Assembly: GCA_032622095.1 (NCBI GenBank)
Contig: CP136069.1
Span: 10,806,036 to 10,870,035 of the forward strand
Direction: 5' to 3'
Source of the DNA: Siphonodentalium dalli
Lineage: Eukaryota > Mollusca > Scaphopoda > Gadilida > Siphonodentaliidae
DNA: 64,000 nucleotides
The notes under the pieces were generated by a model that saw only the letters and a list, made by a program, of their open reading frames with translations, ran no database searches and had not been told where the DNA came from. The position numbers were made by a program, and so were the translations under genes. The first letter of the stretch is position 1, and each line of letters begins with the position of its first letter. Shown piece by piece: positions 55,875 to 64,000 of the stretch.

Positions 55875-56700
55875 GGTTTGTTGACACAACACGATGGAAC
55901 CAATGCAACGAACCCAATAACACATGTGTCGTTCTGTTTTTATTACACGTCACCTATCCTAGAATCTGTGCATTAAAAAATACAGGCGTACAAGGTTTAT
56001 TTAGGCATATATACAAGCCTGATTATAGAATGTCTGTCATTTGCAGAATGAGGTCCCCACAGGGTGAATTTAGTCATGCTATTCCCGCATATCGGGCTAG
56101 CATCACTAAATTCATCTTCTCTGGAAAGTTTCTTTATTATCAAATTTCTATAGAAACTTCTTCGCATAGATTCTATTTCTTTTTTAGTTTAGTTTCTCTA
56201 TATCCCCAAATTGGCAGACAAAACATGGCATAATCAAGGTTCCAAATGGGTGTACATCACAAAATATTCACCATTTTGGGAACTTCAATCTGATTCTATG
56301 TCTCCCATAGCAGATGAGGCCATGCTGTGTGGTATAGCATCACTAAATTCACCCTCTGTGGACCTCATTCTGCAAATGTCAGACACACACTAAACTCAGA
56401 CTTAGTCAGTAATGTTAGAGATCCATCTCAAACCTCACTGAAAAAGTTAAACCCACAGGGCACCTCATACAGATGGAAGCATGCACTACAGTGTGTCGTC
56501 TGCTCCAGTCTATGTGGGGCTCTCTATGGGTTAGACACACTAAACTCAGGCTTGTGATGATGCTCTTATTTTATAGTTCCGGTTTTATGGTTGAGGCAAT
56601 TTGACGTCAACGAGATGCGTATGCAACCTACGTTACATACGGATTTGTAAATATGAACAGCAATAACACTGTACTTCTAGAAACAATCTCGTAATAAATG
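55875..56700. repeat. Copy of the 9239-9650 element, split by a hAT-like insertion
   Basis: 55920-56010 matches 9385-9475 and 56560-56700 matches 9490-9640. The hAT-like element (56014-56554) begins CAAGCCTGATTATAGAATG and ends ACTAAACTCAGGCTTG. No 8-bp duplication is visible; about 25 bp of host element seem lost. Confidence 0.72.
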
Positions 56701-56720
56701 GTTATCTAGCTGTTACATAT

Positions 56721-57165
56721 TGTGAGAGCAGCCTGCATGGTAACTAACTTACCGTGAGAGCACCCTGTATGGTTGTGAGAGCACCCTGTATGGTTGTGAG
56801 AGCACCCTGTATGGTTGTGAGAGCACCCTGTATGGTTGTGAGAGCACCCTGTATGGTTGTGAGAGCACCGTGTATGGTTGTGAGAGCAGCCTGTATGGTT
56901 GTGAGAGCACCCTGTATGGTTGTGAGAGCACCCTGTATGGTTGTGAGAGCACCCTGTATGGTTGTGAGAGCACCCTGTATGGTTGTGAGAGCACCCTGTA
57001 TGGTTGTGAGAGCACCCTGTATGGTTGTGAGAGCACCCTGTATGGTTGTGATAGCACCCTGTATGGTTGTGAGAGCACCCTGTATGGTTGGTTGTGAGAG
57101 CACCCTGTATGGTTGTGAGAGCAGCCTGCATGGTAACTAACTTACCGTGAGAGCAGCCTGTATGG
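56721..57165 (-). repeat. 21-bp array seeded by an exon donor junction
   Basis: About 18 units of 'GTGAGAGCACCCTGTATGGT' 'T' lie between two copies of the donor segment 'GGTAACTAACTTACCGTGAG' (56739 and 57132). On the - strand each unit reads ACAACCATACAGGGTGCTCTC, the end of the exon with one base changed. It encodes TTIQGAL in the exon's frame, a 7-residue period. Confidence 0.93.
56747..56752 (-). promoter_or_regulatory. Distal duplicate 5' splice site
   Basis: A second CACG|GTAAGT identical to the true donor at 57140-57145, 393 bases further into the intron. If used, the mRNA would keep the first junction, whose GTAAGTTAG gives Val-Ser-stop, so the product would be truncated. Confidence 0.6.
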
Positions 57166-57296
57166 TTGTGGCACAGTCAGCAAGAACCCGCTCCAGCTTT
57201 AGCTTGTCTTTCTTTGAGGAATCGAGACCGGACTGTACATCATCCAGTTCATCTTCTAACGTCTCATTATCCTTGGCTAGACTTTCTATCTCTTCT
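57146..57296 (-). CDS. Coiled-coil protein of unknown family, internal exon (coiled coil)
   Basis: Acceptor TGTTTTACAG|A; the first base completes arginine with AG from the exon ending at 61367. Then 50 codons: EEIESLAKDNETLEDELD, DVQSGLDSSKKDKLKLER, VLADCATTIQAALT; donor ACG|GTAAGT, phase 0 out. Clear heptad pattern with charged e/g positions, so a coiled coil. Family not recognised. Its own 3' end is the seed of the 21-bp array in the following intron. Confidence 0.9.
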
Positions 57297-57573
57297 CTGT
57301 AAAACAGGAACACAAAATGTTTTCTAGTCTTTTTTTTCATAAAGCGCATGATCATATTGAAAAAGAGAAATCAAGCGGTTACAATATTTTTTCTTACCAT
57401 AATTTTATCACTCAAGGTCACCTTCTAACCATTATGAATTTATGACCTGCATCCGTTCTCACTTCTTTCAGTTTTCCTGTCTATAAACTCTCTTTGTTTC
57501 ACGGTGGGGAATCAGGTGGTTTCGAAGTTGGTGAGTACCACGCATTTAAAATATGCAGATGCACAAGAACATA
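57297..57573 (-). other. Intron, no feature seen
   Basis: Pyrimidine-rich tract before the acceptor; nothing else. Confidence 0.45.
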
Positions 57574-57786
57574 CAGTAATGCCCTAAGTAATCGACTCCA
57601 TAACCACAGCAGAATTATGGGTAACTTTTCAGGATTTTGTCGGAAATATGGCTTGTTGCCATTCATCGGAAAGCTCTCACTGAGAGCTTTCCGATGAATG
57701 GCAACAAGCCATATTTCCGACTAAATCCTGAAAAGTTACCCATAATTCTGCTGTGGTTAAAGGAGTCGATTAATTAGGGCATTACT
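57574..57786. mobile_element. Palindromic mariner-like MITE (copy 8)
   Basis: CAGTAATGCCCTAAGTAATC to AGGGCATTACTG, TA flanks, full length. Confidence 0.87.
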
Positions 57787-58470
57787 GTAATATGTGAGGA
57801 ACTTACAGAAAAACATAGCATTTTGACTGTTATGAACATATGCTAGTTTAATTTTAAAACAAGTTGGTACCTTATCTGTTTGGAAATACTCAGTAGTTTT
57901 CCAAAACATTCTGACCAAAGTTGCCAGTCGGAGGTTCGTGGAATACACAAGTCCATATATCTGGGAGAATCCTTCGACTGACAACTTCGGTCAGAATGTT
58001 AGAACAAACAACTGTGAGTTTGGACACAAATGATGTATCAGCTTGTTTGAAAACTATTATAGCATATGCTTGTAGCTACCAAAATAATATGTTATATATG
58101 ATTCTCCTGCATACATTCGTACAGAAATCTTTGGGAATGAAAATGTTAACATAGCATATTACTGGAAATAGGTCGTTGTGTGTTCCCCATACCAAGTGTC
58201 AAATGATTGAGGTCAATTGATAATTGAATGAATAATCTGTGGTGCTGGTCCGAGTCAGTACATGCGGTGACCACGTGATGTGGGAAGAGAGTCACTTTCC
58301 CGAGAAGAGAATATTTTCCAAGTTGCAATGGAATAAGGGAGGGAAATACAGGGAGGGTAGTTACTCCCTCTGATTTCTTCCCTCTCTATTTCGGAGAATT
58401 CCTCTCATCAACACATAAATGTGAGGATGAGAATATGAATTATCATAGTTTATTTCCTTTTTCTGGTCGC
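57787..58470 (-). other. Intron with an imperfect inverted repeat
   Basis: 'ACATTCTGACCAAAGTTGCC' near 57906 faces 'CAACTTCGGTCAGAATGTTA' near 57981, and the flanks 'AGTTTTAAAACAAG' are partly mirrored. No exon seen. Confidence 0.5.
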
Positions 58471-58474
58471 GTTT

Positions 58475-58582
58475 GCGATTGCCTTGGCCATTTTGAATGC
58501 ATGATTGCCTCGGCCATTTTGAATGCGTGATTGCCTTGGCCATTTTGAATGCGTGATTGCCTCGGCCATTTTGAATGCGTGA
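58475..58582. repeat. Minisatellite, 28-bp unit, 4 copies
   Basis: 'GATTGCCTTGGCCATTTTGA' 'ATGCGT' with CTT/CTC alternation between units. Confidence 0.92.
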
Positions 58583-58669
58583 TACTAATCAACTCAAAAC
58601 CACATGATCCCCCATCTTTCGTTTATCAATTCACAGAATTTCAGAATTGATAACAGATTATAATTGTCA

Positions 58670-58757
58670 CCACAAAAGAATAATAATTAATCTCTCACGC
58701 ATAATAATTAATCTCTCATGCAAAATAATTAATCTCTAATGCATAATAATTAATCTT
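58670..58757. repeat. Minisatellite, about 23-bp unit, 4 copies
   Basis: 'AATAATTAATCTCTCACGCA' and variants. Confidence 0.88.
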
Positions 58758-58802
58758 CCAACTTAGGAACCTCAATCTGATACCAGGTCTCCCATAGCAG
58801 TT

Positions 58803-58906
58803 AAGGCCTAAGCAGAATGAGGTCCCCAGAGGGTGAATTTGATGATGCTAGCCTGCTGTGCAGGATAGCATCACTAAATTCACCCTCTGGGGACCTCATT
58901 CTGCTG
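58803..58906. mobile_element. hAT-like MITE core palindrome
   Basis: 'GCAGAATGAGGTCCCCAGAG' arm and its return arm; no outer CAAGCCT ends. It abuts the large splice-donor array. Confidence 0.75.
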
Positions 58907-61380
58907 GTCTATCTATTTTTACTCTGAGAGGATATCTATTTTTATCTCTGAGAGGATATCTGTTGTTGTGTCAGGGTCTATCTATTTTTACCTCTGAGAG
59001 GATATCTATTTTACCTCTGAGAAGATATCTGTTGTTGTGTCAGGGTCTATCTATTTTACCTCTGAGAGGATCTGTTGTTGTGTTAGGGTCTATCTATTTT
59101 TACTCTGAGAGGATATCTGTTGTTGTGTCAGGGTCTATCTATGTTTACCTCTGAGAGGATATCTGTTGTTGTGTCAGGGTCTATCTATTTTTACTCTGAG
59201 AGGATATCTATTTTTACCTCTGAGAGGATATCTATTTTTACTCTGAGAGGATATCTGTTGTTGTATCAGGGTCCATCTATTTTTACTCTGAGAGGATATC
59301 TATTTTTACCTCTGATAGGATATCTGTTGTTGTGTCAGGGTCTATCTATTTTTACTCTGAGAGGATATCTATTTTTACCTCTGAGAGGATATCTATTTTT
59401 ACCTCTGATAGGATATCTATTTTTACCTCTGAGAGGTATCTATTTTTACCTCTGAGAGGATATCTGTTGTTGTGTCAGTGTCTATCTATTTTTACCTCTG
59501 AGAGGATTTCTATTTTTACCTCTGAGAGGATATCTGTTGTTGTGTCAGGGTCTATCTATTTTTATCTCTGAGAGGATATATATTTTTACCTCTGAGAGGA
59601 TATCTATTTTTGCCTCTGATAGGATATCTGTTGTTGTATCAGGGTCTATCTATTTTTACTCTGAGAGAATATCTATTTTTACCTCTGATGTGATATCTAT
59701 TTTTACCTCTGATAGGATATCTATTTTTACCTCTGAGAGGTATCTATTTTTACCTCTGAGAGGATATCTGTTGTTGTGTCAGGGTCTATCTATTTTTACC
59801 TCTGAGAGGATATCTATTTTTACCTCTGATAGGATATCTATTTTTACCTCTGAGAGGTATCTATTTTTACCTCTGAGAGGATATATGTTGTTGTGTCAGG
59901 GTCTATCTATTTTTACCTCTGAGAGGATATCTATTTTTACTCTGAGAGGATATATGTTGTTGTGTCAGGGTCTATCTATTTTTACCTCTGAGAGGATATC
60001 TGTTTTACCTCTGAGAGGATATCTGTTGTTGTGTCAGGGTCTATCTATTTTTACCTCTGAGATGATATCTATTTTTACCTCTGAGAGGATATCTGTTGTT
60101 GTGTCAGGGTCTATCTATTTTTACCTCTGAGAGGTTATCTATTTTTACCTCTGATAGGATATCTGTTTTTACCTCTGAGAGGATATCTATTTTTACCTCT
60201 GATAGGATATCTGTTGTTGCGTCAGGGTCTATAAATTTTTACCTCTGAGAGGATATCTATTTTTACCTCTGAGAGGATATCTGTTTTTACCTCTGAGAGG
60301 ATATCTGTTGTTGTATCAGGGTCTATCTATTTTTACTCTGAGAGAATATCTATTTTTACCTCTGATGTGATATCTATTTTTACCTCTGATAGGATATCTA
60401 TTTTTACCTCTGAGAGGTATCTATTTTTAACTCTGAGAGGATATCTGTTGTTGTGTCAGGGTCTATCTATTTTTACCTCTGAGAGGATATCTATTTTTAC
60501 CTCTGATAGGATATCTATTTTTACCTCTGAGAGGTATCTATTTTTACCTCTGAGAGGATATATGTTGTTGTGTCAGGGTCTATCTATTTTTACCTCTGAG
60601 AGGATATCTATTTTTACTCTGAGAGGATATATGTTGTTGTGTCAGGGTCTATCTATTTTTACCTCTGAGAGGATATCTGTTTTACCTCTGAGAGGATATC
60701 TGTTGTTGTGTCAGGGTCTATCTATTTTTACCTCTGAGATGATATCTATTTTTACCTCTGAGAGGATATCTGTTGTTGTGTCAGGGTCTATCTATTTTTA
60801 CCTCTGAGAGGTTATCTATTTTTACCTCTGATAGGATATCTGTTTTTACCTCTGAGAGGATATCTATTTTTACCTCTGATAGGATATCTGTTGTTGCGTC
60901 AGGGTCTATAAATTTTTACCTCTGAGAGGATATCTATTTTTACCTCTGAGAGGATATCTGTTTTTACCTCTGAGAGGATATCTGTTGTTGTGTCAGGGTC
61001 TATCTATTTTTACCTCTGAGAGGATATCTATTTTTACCTCTGAGAGGATATCTGTTGTTGTGTCAGGGTCTATCTATTTTTACCTCTGAGAGGTTATCTA
61101 TTTTTACCTCTGATAGGATATCTATTTTTACCTCTGAGAGGATATCTGTTGTTGTGTCAGGGTCTATCTATTTTTACCTCTGATAGGATATCTATTTCTA
61201 CCTCTGAGAGGATATCTGTTTTTACTTCTGAGAGGATATCTGTTGTTGTGTCAGGGTCTATCTATTTTTACCTCTGAGAGGATATCTATTTTTACTCTGA
61301 GAGGATATCTGTTTTTACCTCTGAGAGGATATCTGTTTTTACCTCTGAGAGGATATCTATATTTACCTCTGAGAGGATAT
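58907..61380 (-). repeat. 2.5-kb array seeded by an exon donor junction
   Basis: Two unit lengths alternate: about 24 bp ('GATATCTATTTTTACCTCTG' 'AGAG') and about 46 bp that adds 'TGTTGTTGTGTCAGGGTC'. On the - strand both contain CTCTCAGAG|GTAAA, the exon end and donor of the exon at 61367-61497; the long unit also contains CTGACACAACAACAGATATC, matching the exon's CTGACGCAACAACAGATATC. A 677-bp segment is duplicated in tandem (59641-60317 and 60318-60994). Frames on the + strand are repeats of one phrase. Confidence 0.93.
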
Positions 61381-61497
61381 CTGTTGTTGCGTCAGCTCCG
61401 CCTCGGATAGAAGATCCTGGTGTTCCTGCTCCCGCATTTCAAACTCCGCGATCATAGCTTCCTGTGTCCGACACTTGTCTGTTAACATTCTAATTAA
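61367..61497 (-). CDS. Coiled-coil protein of unknown family, most upstream exon in window
   Basis: Acceptor TTTTCTTTGCAG|TTA, 43 codons plus AG, donor CAGAG|GTAAAT. Encodes LIRMLTDKCRTQEAMIAEFE, then MREQEHQDLLSEAELTQQ, then QISSQ. The other two frames have stops within eight bases. Phase in is 0; phase out matches the exon starting at 57296. Long charged helix with heptad spacing, so coiled coil. Joined with the other four exons it gives the last 280 residues of the protein. Further 5' exons are not seen in 61.5-64 kb. Confidence 0.87.
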
Positions 61498-61604
61498 CTG
61501 CAAAGAAAATAAACTCACATAATAAATACAAAGCATATTTCAAGATGTCTGTGTCTGAGCTGCATTTATAGATACATAATCCGAACTAATGCTCCTAAAT
61601 TACT

Positions 61605-62040
61605 CAAGCCTGCAAATAGCGTGTCTGTCATCTGCAGAATGAGGTCCCCAGAGGGTGAATTTAGTGATGCTATCCCGCAAAGTGGGCTAGCATCACCAAA
61701 TTCACCCTCTGGAGACCTCATTCTGCTTAGGCTTAGTCTTCTCGGAAGTATCTATAGCATCAAATTAAGATTGGTTATCTTTACATTTCCCTTCTAAGAA
61801 GTTTCTATATCCCCTAATTTGCACAAGATAAAATTCATAATTGAGGTGCCCAATGGGTGAACATCACCAACTTCAACTGGGGAACTTCAATCTGATCCTA
61901 GGTCTGCCATATCAGTTGAGGGCCTAAGCAGAATGAGGTCCCCAGAGGGTGAATTTAGTGATGCTAGCCTGGTATGCGGATTAAATTCACCCTCTGGGGA
62001 CCTCATTCTGCATATGACAGACACACTGTTTGCAGGCTTG
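61605..62040. mobile_element. hAT-like MITE with perfect 8-bp target duplication
   Basis: CAAGCCTGCAAATAGCGTG to CACTGTTTGCAGGCTTG, flanked by AAATTACT at 61597-61604 and 62041-62048. Removing it restores 'CCTAAATTACTATTTCTTTG', the uninterrupted form seen at 14940. This is the clearest evidence for an 8-bp target site in the family. Confidence 0.93.
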
Positions 62041-62349
62041 AAATTACTATTTCTTTGGCTTCGGGGGTGAAAAATATTTTATTCGAGTCGAGGAACCCAC
62101 CCCTCAAAGTGTCAAATCCAAGATGGCTGTCAGCGGTCATGTTTTTCATTGAAAATTGTTCAAATTTGACAGCTCCCATCTAGCAGTGATCCCAAACTCA
62201 TATACTGAATATCATTGAAATCGGTAAAAATATTTTCAGTTTTCAAGCTAACGGTTCTGAACGATAAAAATCGCTAAAAATGGACAAACTAAGACCCATA
62301 ACTCTCATATAGAAGATTGGACCAACCTGGTTTTCGAACTTGAGCTAGA
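62041..62349. repeat. Dispersed repeat head ('TTTGGCTTCGGGGG' family)
   Basis: Right part of the repeat split by the hAT-like MITE; continues 'GACCAACCTGGTTTTCGAAC' as at 18.67 and 19.06 kb. No coding signal. Confidence 0.7.
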
Positions 62350-63470
62350 CATTGTTGCAACAGACCCATATACTAAATATCAATTAAATTGGTTGACGTT
62401 AGTTTGAGTTATCACGCTAACGGTCGAAAACGATCAAAATTGCTAAAAAAAAAAAAAACATTGTTGCAACAGACCCATATACTAAATATCAATTAAATTG
62501 GTTGACGTTAGTTTGAGTTATCACGCTAACGGTCGAAAACGATCAAAATTGCTAAAAAAAAAAACATTGTTGCAACAGACCCACATACTAAATATCAATT
62601 AAATTGGTTGACGTTAGTTTGAGTTATCACGCTAACGGTCGAAAACGATCAAAATTGCTAAAACAAAAAAAAACATTGTTGCAACAGACCCACATACTAA
62701 ATATCAATTAAATTGGTTGACGTTAGTTTGAGTTATCACGCTAACGGTCGAAAACGATCAAAATTGCTATAAAAAAAAACATTGTTGCAACAGACCCATA
62801 TACTAAATATCAATTAAATTGGTTGACGTTAGTTTGAGTTATGATGCTAACGGTCGAAAACGATCAAAATTGCTAAAACAAAAAAAAACATTGTTGCAAC
62901 AGACCCATATACTAAATATCAATTAAATTGGTTGACGTTAGTTTGAGTTATCACGCTAACGGTCGAAAACGATCAAAATTGCTAAAAAAAAAAAACATTG
63001 TTGCAACAGACCCATATACTAAATATCAATTAAATTGGTTGACGTTAGTTTGAGTTATCACGCTAACGGTCGAAAACGATCAAAATTGCTAAAACAAAAA
63101 AAAACATTGTTGCAACAGACCCATATACTAAATATCAATTAAATTGGTTGACGTTAGTTTGAGTTATCACGCTAACGGTCGAAAACGATCAAAATTGCTA
63201 AAAAAAAAAACATTGTTGCAACAGACCCATATACTAAATATCAATTAAATTGGTTGACGTTAGTTTGAGTTATCACGCTAACGGTCGAAAACGATCATAA
63301 TTGCTAAAACAAAAAAAAACATTGTTGCAACAGACCCATATACTAAATATCAATTAAATTGGTTGACGTTAGTTTGAGTTATCACGCTAACGGTCGAAAA
63401 CGATCAAAATTGCTAAAACAAAAAAAAACATTGTTGCAACAGACCCACATACTAAATATCAATTACCGTC
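62350..63470. repeat. 106-109-bp array, about 10 units, with poly(A) tracts
   Basis: Unit: 'ACATTGTTGCAACAGACCCA', 'TATACTAAATATCAATTAAA', 'TTGGTTGACGTTAGTTTGAG', 'TTATCACGCTAACGGTCGAA', 'AACGATCAAAATTGCT', then 8-12 A. Length differences lie in the A tract. The array is an internal expansion of the dispersed repeat that starts at 62041; the repeat's end 'AAAAAACTTGACTAAAATA' follows at 63505. Confidence 0.93.
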
Positions 63471-63636
63471 CGCATACCGACCTCGCCAAAGCATAAGTCA
63501 AGTTTTGAAAAAACTTGACTAAAATATGTTGTTGTTATTGTTGTCAAATAGCCTAAGTATGTTATAGGATTGGATATCTGAATATACTGAGTATGTTAAG
63601 ATAACCTTCTGTTGGGAGATCTAAACAGAATGAGTC
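63471..63636. other. End of dispersed repeat, no gene
   Basis: 'AAGTCAAGTTTTGAAAAAAC' 'TTGACTAA' closes the family, as at 19370. Nothing else recognised. Confidence 0.55.
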
Positions 63637-63796
63637 TTAACCTTTTCATGGCGGGAGCTGCGTTGATGCAGCATAAAATACCCTGGGCCAGTGCATTCTT
63701 GTATAATTATATGCGAGTCTCCCATAGGATATAAGAGAATGCATTGGCACATGGCTTTCGCAAAATTTCATGAAGCTCCAGTCATGAAAGGGTTAA
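63637..63796. mobile_element. TTAA-flanked MITE, 'CATG...GGAGC' family (P3)
   Basis: TTAACCTTTTCATGGCGGGAG to GCTCCAGTCATGAAAGGGTTAA. One degenerate hairpin cassette. Confidence 0.8.
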
Positions 63797-64000
63797 CCCT
63801 TTGGTGAGTAGAACGACATATATTTAGCCTTACGGTTCGCGAGTGGAACGACATATGTAATTTCAGGAAGTGTCATTTTTATGTAGACATAACTTCAATT
63901 AATCATCTGATTTATAAATGAATTGTATAGGAGATATTTTGATTAATATAATGTCCAAATGTATAAGTGCAATAGATTATGATAGCATACGTAAACAGAA
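63793..64000. mobile_element. Possible start of another TTAA element at the window edge
   Basis: TTAACCCTTTGGTGAGTAGAA directly follows the P3 element and shares its TTAA. 'GTAGAACGACATATATTTAG' is echoed by 'GTGGAACGACATATGTAAT'. The other end is outside the window. Confidence 0.45.

Noticed and set aside
56706-57140. Frames of 109-141 codons on both strands in the 21-bp array
   Set aside because: A 21-bp unit without stops is open in several frames by construction. The only biologically tied frame is that of the adjacent exon, noted as a finding.
58858-60807. Long + strand open frames (up to 197 codons) with a repeating FTSERIS/LLLCQGLS phrase
   Set aside because: They are translations of the donor-derived tandem array; the phrases shift frame with the unit type and have no start or splice context.

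Overview
The window looks like invertebrate nuclear DNA, most likely from a mollusc and perhaps a bivalve. The organism call is inference: it rests on split genes with GT-AG introns, an invertebrate-style unc-18 C-terminus, and dispersed repeat families I associate with bivalve genomes. There is no operon structure, no prokaryotic gene and no reverse transcriptase or transposase reading frame. Most long open frames lie inside tandem repeats and are not genes.

Two real genes are visible, both incomplete and converging. On the + strand, the last two coding exons of a Sec1/Munc18 (STXBP1/unc-18/Rop) gene lie at 6225-6382 and 9809-9876. On the - strand, five phase-compatible exons (61497-61367, 57296-57146, 52960-52761, 44302-44098, 43141-42986) encode the last 280 residues of a coiled-coil protein I do not recognise; its 5' exons lie beyond the right edge. 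I see no gene in the 33 kb between their 3' ends.

The rest is a dense mosaic of non-autonomous mobile elements and tandem arrays: (i) several TTAA-flanked, piggyBac-like MITE families, many carrying a shared hairpin cassette with a 'GCCAATGCATTCTCTTATAT' arm; (ii) palindromic CAGTA...TACTG MITEs flanked by TA (Tc1/mariner-like); (iii) CAAGCCT...AGGCTTG MITEs with 8-bp target duplications (hAT-like); (iv) Helitron-like TC...CTAG elements, alone or head to tail; (v) a 49-bp satellite (19.46-25.77 kb), a 51-bp satellite of about 134 units (31.08-37.92 kb), a 106-109-bp array (62.35-63.47 kb) and many short minisatellites.

The most unusual signal is that tandem arrays grow out of identifiable single-copy seeds. 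In the minus-strand gene, four of the five exons have an intronic array built from copies of their own splice junction (three donors, one acceptor), and the STXBP-like exon has one displaced copy of its donor junction. Likewise the 49-bp satellite continues into, and is homologous with, the subterminal part of a TTAA element, and the 44-bp array at 54.5-55.2 kb comes from the arm of a hAT-like MITE. Local tandem amplification of short seeds, including splice sites, is the main theme of the window.
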